Of a stretch of DNA of 64,000 nucleotides, positions 36,488 through 46,236 are shown one piece after another. The stretch spans positions 53,747 through 117,746 of the forward strand of contig NZ_VLPS01000002.1 in assembly GCF_007570865.1 (NCBI RefSeq), read 5' to 3'. The position numbers were made by a program, and so were the translations under genes. A model generated the notes under the pieces. It did not search any database. It worked only from the letters and a program-made list of their open reading frames with translations, and had not been told where the DNA came from. This stretch comes from Atlantibacter subterraneus (GTDB lineage: Bacteria > Pseudomonadota > Gammaproteobacteria > Enterobacterales > Enterobacteriaceae). Within the stretch, counting starts at the first letter, position 1, and every line of letters starts with the position of its first letter.

Positions 36488-37710
36488 TCGCCGTTAACGC
36501 CGCGCGTCTGTGGTCAACCCTCGAGACAATGGCGCAACTCGGCGGCACGCCTGCTGGCGGCGTCACCCGTCTGGCGCTGAGCGAAGACGATCGCCTGGCC
36601 CGCAATTTGCTACGCGACTGGGCGCGGGAAGAGGGGTTCAGCTGCGACGTCGACAGCATGGGCAATATGTTTATCCGCCGCGCGGGTAAAAACCCTGAAC
36701 TTGCGCCGGTAATGACCGGCTCGCACGTCGATTCCCAGCCGCTGGGCGGGCGCTATGACGGCATCTACGGCGTGCTGGCCGGGCTGGAAGCGCTGCGCAC
36801 GCTCAACGATCGCGCCATCGAAACCGAACGCGATATCGTACTGGTGAACTGGACCAACGAAGAGGGCGCGCGTTTTGCGCCTGCGATGCTGGCCTCCGGC
36901 GTCTGGTCCGGGCAGTTTTCTCAGGAATACGCGTATTCGCGCACCGATAGCGCAGGCGTCAGCGTGGGCGAGGCGCTGGAGGCTATCGGCTATCAAGGCG
37001 AGACGCCCGCCCGCGCGTTTCCGGTTCACGCCTGTTACGAACTGCATATTGAGCAAGGGCCGATTCTGGAAGAGGAAGCCATTGATATCGGTTTAGTGCA
37101 TGCGGCGATGGGCCAGCGCTGGTTTACCCTCACTCTGGACGGATTTGCCGCCCACGCGGGAACCACGCCGATGCACAGCCGCCGCGACGCGCTCACCGCG
37201 TTTGCCGACCTGGCGCTGAAGGTTGAAGAGATCGGCATACAGCATGCGCCAGACGGACGCGCCACCATCGGCATGGCGCACATTACGCCGAACTCGCGCA
37301 ACGTGGTGCCGTCCCGCGTGGTATGCAGCGTGGAATTTCGTCATCCGCAAACCGAGGCGCTGATCGCGATGGAAGCCGCACTGCGCCAGGCGGCAGATAG
37401 CCTGGCGGCGCGCGGCGTGACGGCGAACGTAGAGCGGATTTTCGATTACGCGCCCATCGCCTTTGACGCAGGCTGCCTGAGCCGCAGCGAACAGGCGGCC
37501 CGGGAGCTGGGTTACAGCACCAAACGCATGGTATCCGGCGCGGGCCACGATACCTGCTACATCAGCAAAATTGCCCCGGCGAGCATGATTTTTATTCCCT
37601 GCGTAAAAGGCATCAGCCATAACGAAGCAGAAAATATTTATCAATCCTGGTCGGAAAAAGGCGCGAATGTGCTGTTGAACAGTGTGCTGCTGGCGGCGCA
37701 GGAAGGGTAA
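36484..37710 (+). CDS. M20-family N-carbamoyl-L-amino acid hydrolase (AtcC/HyuC-like)
   Basis: 408 residues of the allantoate amidohydrolase / beta-ureidopropionase / L-carbamoylase group. Metal ligands are in TGSHVDSQPLGGRYDG (His, Asp), NEEGARF (Glu), YELHIEQGP (His) and SHNEAE (His); the dimerisation domain holds AHAGTTPMHSRRDAL. It probably removes the carbamoyl group from the product of the upstream hydrolase, giving an L-amino acid, CO2 and ammonia; with ATC as substrate this would be L-cysteine. Last gene of the Liv-type operon; a hairpin with a T-run follows at 37771. Other ureido amino acids are possible substrates. Confidence 0.85.
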   Translation: MIAVNAARLWSTLETMAQLGGTPAGGVTRLALSEDDRLARNLLRDWAREEGFSCDVDSMGNMFIRRAGKNPELAPVMTGSHVDSQPLGGRYDGIYGVLAGLEALRTLNDRAIETERDIVLVNWTNEEGARFAPAMLASGVWSGQFSQEYAYSRTDSAGVSVGEALEAIGYQGETPARAFPVHACYELHIEQGPILEEEAIDIGLVHAAMGQRWFTLTLDGFAAHAGTTPMHSRRDALTAFADLALKVEEIGIQHAPDGRATIGMAHITPNSRNVVPSRVVCSVEFRHPQTEALIAMEAALRQAADSLAARGVTANVERIFDYAPIAFDAGCLSRSEQAARELGYSTKRMVSGAGHDTCYISKIAPASMIFIPCVKGISHNEAENIYQSWSEKGANVLLNSVLLAAQEG

Positions 37711-37770
37711 ATAACGACAGTGCGGCGGCAACGCCGCATTTCACGCTGGCCGAAACGGAAAAGCCGCCCG

Positions 37771-37794
37771 TGAAAGGAACTCTTTCATTTTTTT
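37771..37794 (+). terminator. Weak rho-independent terminator after the Liv-type operon
   Basis: TGAAAG (37771-37776) pairs with CTTTCA (37782-37787) over a 5-base loop and is followed by seven T residues. Sixty bases after the carbamoylase stop. The stem is short and AT-rich; a GC-rich hairpin (gcggc / gccgc) precedes it near 37722-37737. Confidence 0.5.
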
Positions 37795-38127
37795 AGCAAA
37801 ATATATTCCGCGCATTAACCCGTTCATCTTTCACGCTTCCCTGCCGTTCTGAGCGGTATTGCCCCTGCGCTGCTTTGTGACTGTCTCCCTTCACTTTTCA
37901 CCCCATAGTCTATGATTGATTTTCGTATGGAACCTGGTGTCACGGTATCTGGAGACCGTTTCAATCCCCCTCTCTTTGCGGTGCCGGCATCTTCAGGACA
38001 ACCTGGAGACGACCAGCCCGTGGTGGCATTCAGGTCTGACTTTCGCGTTTAAGCTACTGGAGCTCGCCTCGGCGACAAACGCGCGATGGCGTGCATTGCT
38101 CACTTTTGGGTTAAACGAGGCATTGAT
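37795..38127. other. Intergenic region upstream of treZ
   Basis: About 330 bases without a convincing gene. Short open frames in it show no family resemblance. It must hold the treZYglgX promoter; ctatgatt near 37911 could be a -10 element of the kind used by RpoS, but no matching -35 is clear. Confidence 0.4.
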
Positions 38128-39912
38128 ATGGGATCCAAAACTTTTGTTAAAAGCTGGGGCAGTGAGTTTGTAACGGATGGCGTAGTGCGCTTTCGCCTGT
38201 GGGCACCCGGGCAACAGAGTATGATTTTGCGGCTCAATGGCGAAGAAACGCCGATGAAGACCGCCGATGACGGCTGGTTTGAACTTGAGGCGACCGGCGT
38301 ATCGCCCGGCGCGGAGTACCAGTTTGTGCTCGCTGACGGCATGGCGGTCCCCGATCCGGCGTCGCGTGCGCAAAAAGCCGATGTCAACGGGCCGTCTCTG
38401 GTCATCGACCCTGACCAGTACGCCTGGCAAAACACCGGCTGGCAGGGGCGTCCGTGGGAAGAGACGGTGGTCTATGAGATGCACTTTGGCACCTTTACCC
38501 CCGAAGGCACCTACCGCGCGGCGATTGAAAAGCTGCCGTATCTCGCTGAACTCGGCATCACCATGATCGAAGTGCTGCCCGTCTCGCAGTTCGGCGGCAA
38601 CCGCGGCTGGGGCTACGACGGCGTACTGCTTTACGCGCCGCATTCCGCCTATGGAACGCCGGATGATTTTAAAGCCTTTGTCGATGCCGCTCACGGCTAC
38701 GGCCTGTCGGTAGTGCTGGATATTGTGCTCAACCACTTCGGCCCGGAAGGCAACTATCTGCCGCTGCTGGCCCCGGACTTCTTCCATAAAGAGCGCATGA
38801 CCCCCTGGGGGCCAGGCATCGCCTATGATGTGGACGCGGTGCGCCGCTATATTGTCGAAGCGCCGCTTTACTGGCTGAAGGAATACCACCTCGACGGCCT
38901 GCGCTTTGACGCCATCGACCATATCCATGATCTCTCGGAAAAACACGTCCTGAACGAGATTGCCGAACGCATCCGCGCGGAAATCACCGACCGGCCGATT
39001 CACCTGACGACCGAAGACAGCCGCAATATCATCGACCTGCATCCACGCACTGAACAGGGTGCCGCGCCGCTGTTTACCGCAGAATGGAACGATGATTTCC
39101 ATAATGCCGTTCACGTGTTCGCTACCGGCGAAACCCACGCCTATTACGAAGATTTTGCTGAACAGCCGGAACAACACGTTGCCCGCAGCCTGGCGGAAGG
39201 GTTTGCCTGGCAGGGAGAATATTCGCCCCATGCGGGGAAAGCACGCGGTGTGGACAGCACCGGCCAGCCGCCCATCGCCTTTGTCGATTTTATCCAGAAT
39301 CACGATCAGACCGGCAACCGCGCGCACGGCGACCGGTTAATCGAGCTGGCGGGCGCGGATCGCACCAAAGTACTGCTCGCCACGCTGCTGCTCTCTCCCC
39401 ATATCCCGCTGCTGTTTATGGGCGAGGAGTATGGCGAAACCAACCCGTTCCTGTTTTTTACTGACTTCCATGGCGACCTCGCCAAAGCGGTGCGCGAAGG
39501 GCGGGCTAAAGAGTTTAAAGGCCATCACGGCCACGATGGCGAAGACGTGCCCGATCCCAACGCCGCGCAAACCTTTGAACGCTCGAAGCTGGACTGGCAC
39601 CGCCGCAGTAGCGAGCAGGGCAAACAGTGGCTGGCGCTGACTCGCCAGCTGCTGCAACTGCGCCAGCAGCACATTGTGCCGCTGCTGGCCACCGCACAGG
39701 GTGCCGGCAAGGTGGTGAAAACCGCGCCGGGCCTGGTCGCCGTAAGCTGGGCGTTCCGGGAGGGCACGCTGTCGATGACGCTCAATATCGGCGCAACCGC
39801 GCAGCCGCTGCCGGATTTCCCCGGCGAGACGATTTTCGCCTGGCCGAGCGCGGCAGATGATTTGCCGCAGAATTCCATTATTGTCCGCCTTGCTTCAGGA
39901 GAGGCTATTTGA
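38128..39912 (+). CDS. treZ: Malto-oligosyltrehalose trehalohydrolase TreZ
   Basis: 594 residues from the ATG at 38128 with a gagg ribosome site. An N-terminal beta-sandwich (RFRLWAPGQQSMILRLNGEE) is followed by the GH13 barrel: VVLDIVLNHFGPEGNY, DGLRFDAIDHIHD (nucleophile Asp), TTEDSRN (acid Glu) and DFIQNHDQTGNRAHGDR. TreZ releases trehalose from the maltooligosyl-trehalose made by TreY. The stop overlaps treY as TGATG. With treY and glgX it forms the TreX-TreY-TreZ route from glycogen to trehalose, a compatible solute, in the cytosol. Confidence 0.95.
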   Translation: MGSKTFVKSWGSEFVTDGVVRFRLWAPGQQSMILRLNGEETPMKTADDGWFELEATGVSPGAEYQFVLADGMAVPDPASRAQKADVNGPSLVIDPDQYAWQNTGWQGRPWEETVVYEMHFGTFTPEGTYRAAIEKLPYLAELGITMIEVLPVSQFGGNRGWGYDGVLLYAPHSAYGTPDDFKAFVDAAHGYGLSVVLDIVLNHFGPEGNYLPLLAPDFFHKERMTPWGPGIAYDVDAVRRYIVEAPLYWLKEYHLDGLRFDAIDHIHDLSEKHVLNEIAERIRAEITDRPIHLTTEDSRNIIDLHPRTEQGAAPLFTAEWNDDFHNAVHVFATGETHAYYEDFAEQPEQHVARSLAEGFAWQGEYSPHAGKARGVDSTGQPPIAFVDFIQNHDQTGNRAHGDRLIELAGADRTKVLLATLLLSPHIPLLFMGEEYGETNPFLFFTDFHGDLAKAVREGRAKEFKGHHGHDGEDVPDPNAAQTFERSKLDWHRRSSEQGKQWLALTRQLLQLRQQHIVPLLATAQGAGKVVKTAPGLVAVSWAFREGTLSMTLNIGATAQPLPDFPGETIFAWPSAADDLPQNSIIVRLASGEAI

Positions 39913-42455
39913 TGATACCCACCGCGACGTATCGTATTCAGTTTCGCAACGGCATGACCTTCGACCGCGCCGCTGCGCTGGTTCCTTATCTTAAGCGGCT
40001 GGGAATCAGCCATCTGTATGCCTCGCCGATTTTTACTGCGACATCCGGGTCGACCCACGGCTATGACGTCACCGACGCTAACGAAATCGACCCGTCCATC
40101 GGCGGGCGCGAAGGCTTCGACCGGATGGCGAAAGCCCTCAAAGAGGCCGGGCTGGGGCTGATTCTGGATATCGTGCCGAACCATATGGCGACCTCGCTGG
40201 AAAACGCCTGGTGGCGCGATGTGATCGAGCATGGCGAAAACAGCCGCTACGCCCGGCACTTTGATATCGACTGGACGCGCCGCCTGACGCTGCCGTTTCT
40301 CGGCGACAGCTTTGAAGCGGTGCTGGAAAGCGGTGATATCAGCATCCAGGCCGATCCGCAAACCGGCAAGCCCGCGCTGGCCTATTTCGAGAACTTTTAC
40401 CCGCTGACCCCGGAAAGCTGGCAGGGCCGCGAACAAGCGGTGCTGAGCCTGACCGATAAGGCGGCCATCGCGGAGCTGCACGAACGCCAGCCGTACCGCC
40501 TGATGTCGTGGCGGGACGCGCCGCGCGAGCTGTCGTTCCGCCGCTTCTTTGAAGTCACCGGGCTGGTGGGGATGCGGGTAGAGGACGATGCGGTGTTTGA
40601 CGACACCCACCGGCTGATCCTCGAACTGGTGCATTCCGGCGCGGTGGACGGGCTGCGCATCGACCACGTCGACGGGCTGGCCGATCCCAAAGCCTATGTG
40701 GAAAAGCTGCGCCAGCAGGCCGGGCCGGAATGCTACATCACCGTGGAAAAAATCCTCGGCAAGGGCGAGCATCTGCCTGAGGACTGGCCGATTTCCGGCA
40801 CCACCGGCTACGAGTTTATTTCATCACTCTCCGAGGTGCTGGTGGATGATGAGCAGATCGACGCGCTGCGCGACGTTTATCACAGCGTGGTGGGCCAGCC
40901 GGTGGATATCAAAGCTGAATTGCGCGCCGCCAAACTGCTGATGGTGGATCGCAATTTTGAAGGGGAGTTCACCCGGCTGCTCAACCTGGCGGTCAACATT
41001 GCCGAAGCGGATGGCGTGGCGCTCGACGAGCCGACCATTCGGGCGGCGCTGCGTGAACTGCTGATCGCCTTCCCGGTGTATCGCACCTACGGCACGCTCC
41101 AGGGGATGCCGATGGAAGGGCAGGCGCTGCTGGCGAAAATCGTCGATAAGGTCAAGGCCAGCGAGTTTGCGCCCGATCCGGCGGCGCTCGATTTCCTGAC
41201 CCGCGTGCTGCATGGCGAAGTGTCCGCTGGCGCGGCGGATACCGCCGGGCACTTCCGCACCCGCTTCCAGCAACTGACCGGCCCGCTGATGGCCAAATCG
41301 GTGGAGGACACGCTGTTCTTCCGCCAGAACATGGGGCTGGCGCTCAACGAAGTCGGTGCCGAGCCGGTGCAGCGCGCGTTTTCGCTCGACCGCTTCCACA
41401 AAGAGATGAAAACCCGGCTGGAGCGCCAGCCGGACGCGATTTCCAGCACCTCGACCCACGACACCAAACGCGGCGAAGACGCTCGCGCCCGGCTGTACAC
41501 GCTCACCGAAGCGCCGCAGCTGTGGGACGAGTGCTTTGCCCGCTGGCGGCAGATGAACCAGACCAAAGTGGTGTTTCTCAACGACGGCACCGCGCCGCGC
41601 GGCGTGGACACCTGGATGCTGTATCAGGCGCTGGCGGGAGTGTGGCCCGCCACGCTGCAACCCGATGATGAAGCGGGTATCAAGGCGCTGGAACAGCGCT
41701 TTCTGGAGTTTGTCGAAAAGGCGCTACGTGAAGCCAAGCTGCGCACCGACTGGGTGGACAGCAACGAAGCCTATGAAAACGCGGTGCTGGATTACGCCCG
41801 GCATATGCTGGATCCGGCGAATCAGCCCTTCCTGCAGGATTTCTGCGCGGGGCTCCAGCCGTTTATTCACGCCGGCCTGGTCAACAGCCTGACCCAGACG
41901 GTGATCAAACTGACCGCGCCGGGCGTGCCGGATATCTATCAGGGCAGCGAGGCGCTGAACTTCAGCCTGGTTGACCCGGATAACCGCCGCGACCCGGATT
42001 TCGCTAACCTGCAACGGATGCTGGACGACGAGCGCCCCAACTTCAGCGCCGAAGAGAACTGGCTCAGCGGCCAGGTAAAGCAGCGGGTCATTGCCCACGT
42101 GCTGCGATTGCGTCAGCAAAAACCGATGCTGTTCCGCCGCGGCGACTATCTGCCGCTGTCGGCATCCGGCAAGCGGGTGGATAACGTCATCACTTTCGCC
42201 CGGGTGCAGGACGACGATGCGCTGATCGTCATCGCCCCGCGCCTGGTGTTTAGCGCGCTACACGGCGGCTTTGAGCTGCCCCATACGGAGCTCTGGACGG
42301 AGACGGCAATCCCGTTGCCGGAACGGCTGGCTAACCACCGCTACCGCGACATTCTTAGCGGAAAAGAGATCTTACTGACGGATCGCATCGACCTTAATTC
42401 AGTCGATTCCTGTTCATCCGTGTTGCTGCAACGGGTTAACTCCACTGATAGCTAA
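39912..42455 (+). CDS. treY: Malto-oligosyltrehalose synthase TreY
   Basis: 847 residues from the ATG at 39912 in the TGATG junction with treZ. GH13 family: ATYRIQFRNGMTFDRAAALV, LDIVPNHMATS, DGLRIDHVDGLADP (nucleophile), TVEKILGKGE (acid) and STSTHDTKRGEDARAR, the last typical of TreY. The enzyme turns the reducing end glucose of a maltodextrin into an alpha,alpha-1,1 linkage. Directly coupled to treZ and followed 50 bases later by glgX, which supplies the debranched chains. Confidence 0.95.
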   Translation: MIPTATYRIQFRNGMTFDRAAALVPYLKRLGISHLYASPIFTATSGSTHGYDVTDANEIDPSIGGREGFDRMAKALKEAGLGLILDIVPNHMATSLENAWWRDVIEHGENSRYARHFDIDWTRRLTLPFLGDSFEAVLESGDISIQADPQTGKPALAYFENFYPLTPESWQGREQAVLSLTDKAAIAELHERQPYRLMSWRDAPRELSFRRFFEVTGLVGMRVEDDAVFDDTHRLILELVHSGAVDGLRIDHVDGLADPKAYVEKLRQQAGPECYITVEKILGKGEHLPEDWPISGTTGYEFISSLSEVLVDDEQIDALRDVYHSVVGQPVDIKAELRAAKLLMVDRNFEGEFTRLLNLAVNIAEADGVALDEPTIRAALRELLIAFPVYRTYGTLQGMPMEGQALLAKIVDKVKASEFAPDPAALDFLTRVLHGEVSAGAADTAGHFRTRFQQLTGPLMAKSVEDTLFFRQNMGLALNEVGAEPVQRAFSLDRFHKEMKTRLERQPDAISSTSTHDTKRGEDARARLYTLTEAPQLWDECFARWRQMNQTKVVFLNDGTAPRGVDTWMLYQALAGVWPATLQPDDEAGIKALEQRFLEFVEKALREAKLRTDWVDSNEAYENAVLDYARHMLDPANQPFLQDFCAGLQPFIHAGLVNSLTQTVIKLTAPGVPDIYQGSEALNFSLVDPDNRRDPDFANLQRMLDDERPNFSAEENWLSGQVKQRVIAHVLRLRQQKPMLFRRGDYLPLSASGKRVDNVITFARVQDDDALIVIAPRLVFSALHGGFELPHTELWTETAIPLPERLANHRYRDILSGKEILLTDRIDLNSVDSCSSVLLQRVNSTDS

Positions 42456-42505
42456 ACCGTTATCCGCTGCATTTGCTGAAATTTCTGGTTTCAAGAGAGG
42501 GATTC

Positions 42506-44581
42506 ATGTCTAAAGGTAAACCGTTTGAAATCCTGGCGGGGCACGCGCACCAGCTCGGTGCCAACTACGATGGCGAAGGCGTGAACTTTGCGATTTTTTC
42601 CGCCCACGCGGAACGTATTGAACTGTGTCTTTACGATCCGACCGGTAAAGTTGAAATTGCCCGGCGCGATCTGCCGGAATGTACTCATGAAGTGTGGCAC
42701 GGCTACGTGCCGGGCCTGAAACCCGGCGCGCTGTACGGTTTCCGCGTCCACGGCCCTTTCGATCCGGAGAATGGCCACCGCTTCAATCCTAATAAACTGC
42801 TGCTCGACCCCTACGCCCGGGATCTGGTGGGCGATCTGGCGTGGAACGAAGCCCATTTTGCCTACGATCTGTACCACGAAGATAAGGATCTGACCTTTGA
42901 CGAGCGCGACAGCGCGCCGTTTACCCCGAAATGTCGGGTTATCGATCCTAACGAGTTTAACTGGCACGATCAGAACCGCCCGACCGTTCCGTGGCCGAAA
43001 ACCGTGATCTACGAAACCCACGTCAAAGGGTTTACCCAGCTTAATTCCGCGCTGCCGGAAGAGATGCGCGGCACCTACGACGGCATGAGCCATAAATCCA
43101 CCGTTCAGTACATCAAGAGCCTTGGCATTACCTCGGTGGAGCTGCTGCCGGTGCACTGGTTCCCGGACGATCAGCACCTGCTGGATCGCGGGCTGAAGAA
43201 TTTCTGGGGCTATAACTCGCTGGGCTTCTTTGCCCCCGCCTCGCGCTACTTCGGGCCGCGCGGCATCCAGGGCTTTCGCGATATGGTGCGCGCGTTCCAC
43301 GACGAAGGCATCGAAGTGCTCCTCGACGTGGTGTACAACCACACCGCCGAGGGCAACGAACTGGGTCCGACCCTGTCGTTTAAGGGCATCGACAACTTCT
43401 CCTATTACCGCACCATGCCTGACCAGCACCGCTATTACATTAACGATACCGGGACCGGCAATACGGTTAATACCTCCCATCCGCGGGTGTTGCAGATGGT
43501 GATGGATTCTCTGCGTTACTGGGCAGATTCGATGCATATCGATGGTTTTCGCTTCGACCTGGGCACCATTCTTGGCCGCGAGCCGGAAGGCTTTGACCAG
43601 CGCGGCGGCTTCTTCGACGCCATCATGCAGGACCCGAAACTCTCCCGCCTGAAGCTGATTGGCGAGCCCTGGGATATCGGCCCCGGCGGCTATCAGGTGG
43701 GCGGCTTCCCGCCGGGCTGGGCGGAGTGGAACGACAAATATCGCGATACGGTGCGCGAATACTGGAAGGGCGATAACGTCTCAACCGATTTCGCCGCCCG
43801 CCTGCTGGGATCTGGCGATCTCTACGATCAGCGTGGCCGCCGCCCGTGGGCCAGCGTCAACTTTATCACCGCCCATGACGGCTTCACCCTCAACGACCTG
43901 GTGTCGTACAACGAGAAGCACAACGAGGCCAACGGCGAAGATAATAACGACGGCCACAACGATAACCGCTCGTATAACTACGGCGCGGAAGGCCCGACCG
44001 ACGACGAAGGCATCAACGCGGTGCGCGAGCGCCAGAAACGTAACTTCCTGGCCACGCTGTTCTTCTCCCACGGTACGCCGATGCTGCTGGCGGGGGATGA
44101 ATTTGGCCGCAGCCAGATGGGCAACAATAACGGCTACTGTCAGGACAGCGAGATCTCCTGGGTACACTGGGACAACCTGCCCGCGTCCAGCGAAGCGCTG
44201 CGCGAGTTTACCCGCCATATCATTAAACTGCGCGCTGAACAGCCGCTGCTGCGCCGCGATAACTGGCGCGATGGCATGGTAATCGAATGGTTCAACGCCG
44301 GCGGCGGCCCGCAGCAGCCGGAGCAGTGGGATGAAGGATCAACCCTGGGCGTGTACATTGGCCGCACCGACTTCCAGACCGAAGAGGGCATCTGGCACGA
44401 TATTCTGATGCTGTTTAACCCGTTCGAAGGCAACGTGCCGTTCCGCATCCCGCAGTTTGGTGAAGGCGGCTGGGTACTGGAGCTGAGCACCTCAGAGACG
44501 GTCGAACCGGGCCTGGTGATCACCAAAGAGAAGGATTTTGAACTGGAAGGGCGCAGTCTGGCGCTGTTCAGAAGGCCGTAA
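42506..44581 (+). CDS. glgX: Glycogen debranching enzyme GlgX/TreX
   Basis: 691 residues from the ATG at 42506, which has a gagaggg ribosome site; an upstream in-frame ATG lacks one. Isoamylase-type GH13: N-terminal CBM48 (GVNFAIFSAHAERIELCLYD), then DVVYNHTAEGNELGP, HIDGFRFDLGTILGRE (nucleophile) and IGEPWDIGPGGYQVGGFP (acid). It hydrolyses alpha-1,6 branches of glycogen. It is longer than glgX of the E. coli glg operon (657), and its place after treY fits the TreX role. A strong terminator follows. Confidence 0.93.
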   Translation: MSKGKPFEILAGHAHQLGANYDGEGVNFAIFSAHAERIELCLYDPTGKVEIARRDLPECTHEVWHGYVPGLKPGALYGFRVHGPFDPENGHRFNPNKLLLDPYARDLVGDLAWNEAHFAYDLYHEDKDLTFDERDSAPFTPKCRVIDPNEFNWHDQNRPTVPWPKTVIYETHVKGFTQLNSALPEEMRGTYDGMSHKSTVQYIKSLGITSVELLPVHWFPDDQHLLDRGLKNFWGYNSLGFFAPASRYFGPRGIQGFRDMVRAFHDEGIEVLLDVVYNHTAEGNELGPTLSFKGIDNFSYYRTMPDQHRYYINDTGTGNTVNTSHPRVLQMVMDSLRYWADSMHIDGFRFDLGTILGREPEGFDQRGGFFDAIMQDPKLSRLKLIGEPWDIGPGGYQVGGFPPGWAEWNDKYRDTVREYWKGDNVSTDFAARLLGSGDLYDQRGRRPWASVNFITAHDGFTLNDLVSYNEKHNEANGEDNNDGHNDNRSYNYGAEGPTDDEGINAVRERQKRNFLATLFFSHGTPMLLAGDEFGRSQMGNNNGYCQDSEISWVHWDNLPASSEALREFTRHIIKLRAEQPLLRRDNWRDGMVIEWFNAGGGPQQPEQWDEGSTLGVYIGRTDFQTEEGIWHDILMLFNPFEGNVPFRIPQFGEGGWVLELSTSETVEPGLVITKEKDFELEGRSLALFRRP

Positions 44582-44599
44582 TGTAATTCCACAGAAACC

Positions 44600-44626
44600 A
44601 GCCCGCATTACGCGGGCTGAATTTTT
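44600..44626. terminator. Rho-independent terminator between glgX and yicL
   Basis: AGCCCGC (44600-44606) pairs with GCGGGCT (44612-44618) over a 5-base loop, followed by gaattttt. It lies between convergent genes and overlaps the last codon of yicL. Confidence 0.75.
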
Positions 44627-45527
44627 ACGCCGGGCGCACCTTGCGACGTGAGTCCAGCGAAATCAGCGCCACCGATGAGAGGATTAACAGCGTGCCCAGC
44701 CAGTCCGGCAGGGTAAAAGAGATCCCCAACAGCGCCAGCGACAGCAGCGCGCTGCTCAGCGGTTCCGCGCAGCTCAGAATGCTGGCTTTCGGGCCGCCGA
44801 TCATCTGCGCGCCTTTCAGGTAAATACTGAAGGTGAGGGCGGTGCCGACCACCACCAGATAGAAAAACGCCATCAGCACGTGGCTGTTAATGGTTACCCC
44901 GCTGTGCTGGCCGGAATAGAACGGCAGCAGCGCCGCGCCGCCGATCAGCATACTCCAGCCGACAATCGGCAGCGTGCCGTACTGGCCGATCAACTTCGAG
45001 GGATAGGTGGTGTAAAACGCGGCGGCAAACGCTGAGGCAATGCCCCAGAACAGCGCGGCGCCGGATATCGACAGCGAGGTGGGGTTGCCGTGGGTAACCA
45101 GCAGAAACGTGCCGATAAGCGATGTCGCCACCGCCATGATGACATAGCGTGATGGGCGCTTTTTCAGGATAGCGGCAAACCACATCACAATGATGGTCGG
45201 CGACAGAAACTGTAAAATCGTGGCCGTCGCGGCGTTGGATTTTTCAATGGCGACCAGAAAGGTAAACTGCACCAGCAGCGCCCCGAACAGGGAAAAAATA
45301 ACCAGGCTGATGGCGTCACGGCGGATCTTAAACATCGCAAAGATTTTATCGCCCTGCATAAAAGAGAGCGTCAACAGAATGAATCCGCTAAACAGCAGGC
45401 GGATCATAGTCAAAAACGGTGCGGATATCTGGCTTTGTTCCATAATGTACTGCGCGGCGACGCCGGAACTTCCCCAGAATATGGCGGCGAGCAGAACATA
45501 CAGCATCCCTTTTTTGGCGTAACTCAT
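44625..45527 (-). CDS. yicL: EamA-family inner membrane transporter YicL
   Basis: 300 residues, ten predicted membrane helices in two EamA repeats. It follows E. coli YicL closely, for example [20 protein letters not shown] and [20 protein letters not shown]. The substrate is unknown. In E. coli it lies beside nepI; here it sits between glgX and the nan locus. Start ATG at 45527, preceded by gggaaaca. Confidence 0.9.
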   Translation of the reverse strand: MSYAKKGMLYVLLAAIFWGSSGVAAQYIMEQSQISAPFLTMIRLLFSGFILLTLSFMQGDKIFAMFKIRRDAISLVIFSLFGALLVQFTFLVAIEKSNAATATILQFLSPTIIVMWFAAILKKRPSRYVIMAVATSLIGTFLLVTHGNPTSLSISGAALFWGIASAFAAAFYTTYPSKLIGQYGTLPIVGWSMLIGGAALLPFYSGQHSGVTINSHVLMAFFYLVVVGTALTFSIYLKGAQMIGGPKASILSCAEPLSSALLSLALLGISFTLPDWLGTLLILSSVALISLDSRRKVRPA

Positions 45528-45680
45528 TTGTTTCCCGGCGGTGATATTAATAAGCCGCTAAAGCATAACACAGTATTAATAACGGATGCTTTAACCGCGA
45601 TGCCGCAAATGCCCTGCAAACGTTAAGGGGGTAAAAAAACCGCCACGGTTATTCGCCGGGTGGCTTTTAGTATTTTGAAA

Positions 45681-45887
45681 TTATTTCACGGCCTGCTGCG
45701 CATTTTCCATGGCCTGTTTTTCTGAAGCGGAGAGGATCGCGGCCTGACGCTGCTGCTCTGCTAAGTAGCAGGTATCACGGCTGATGCCTTTGGCCTCGCA
45801 ATCCGACTGGCGCTGCGCCGCGCTGGAGCAGCCCGCGACTAAGCCTACAAAAGCGATACAACCTGCCATCATTATTAACTTTTTCAT
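45681..45887 (-). CDS. Small lipoprotein
   Basis: 68 residues with a lipoprotein signal (MKKLIMMAGCIAFVGLVAGC, lipid cysteine 20). The mature part of about 48 residues has two more cysteines (DCEAKGI and DTCYLAEQQ) and an alanine/glutamine-rich helix. Serine follows the lipid cysteine, so outer membrane sorting is expected. The ribosome site is aaaaggtt. Downstream, on the same strand near 45637-45668, a short stem (gccac/gtggc) followed by seven T residues may end the transcript. Family not recognised. Confidence 0.75.
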   Translation of the reverse strand: MKKLIMMAGCIAFVGLVAGCSSAAQRQSDCEAKGISRDTCYLAEQQRQAAILSASEKQAMENAQQAVK

Positions 45888-46236
45888 TGTTTAACCTTTT
45901 ATAAAATTATCCTGATAGTTCAGGTGTGAAACTACAATAATTTTCAGGCCGGGAATAACCCATCGGATTAATACGAATATCCACTGGTAAATAACGTAGT
46001 TTAATTATTTTATCCGTGCGTTATTAAAATAATAACAATAATTAATCGTTAAATTTACAACCCGATTTTTCCGTCCCTTTATTATCTCAATAATAACAAT
46101 TACGCGGCGTAGCGTCAGGGCGGCCATGGCCATCTGGCGCACCGTCAGGCGCTGACGCTTTCGCCACCTTTTTAAAACCGTGCTATGATGCGTTTTTATC
46201 CATAACTCCCTGTCACTGTTCATTAATACGACGTTT
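45888..46236. other. Intergenic region upstream of nanR
   Basis: About 350 bases, AT-rich at 45890-46090, between the divergent small lipoprotein gene and nanR. A short minus-strand open frame inside it has no recognisable product and low-complexity content. Promoters for both genes should lie here. No GGTATA repeats were seen, so nanR seems not to be controlled by its own operator at this place. Confidence 0.4.

Noticed and set aside
37916..38173. Plus-strand open frame before treZ
   Set aside because: Overlaps the treZ start in another frame and has no family resemblance.
37993..39327. Long minus-strand open frame opposite treZ
   Set aside because: Antisense frame of a high-GC gene; composition is a shadow of treZ codons.
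46005..46223. Minus-strand open frame upstream of nanR
   Set aside because: Low-complexity product in AT-rich promoter DNA; no ribosome site.
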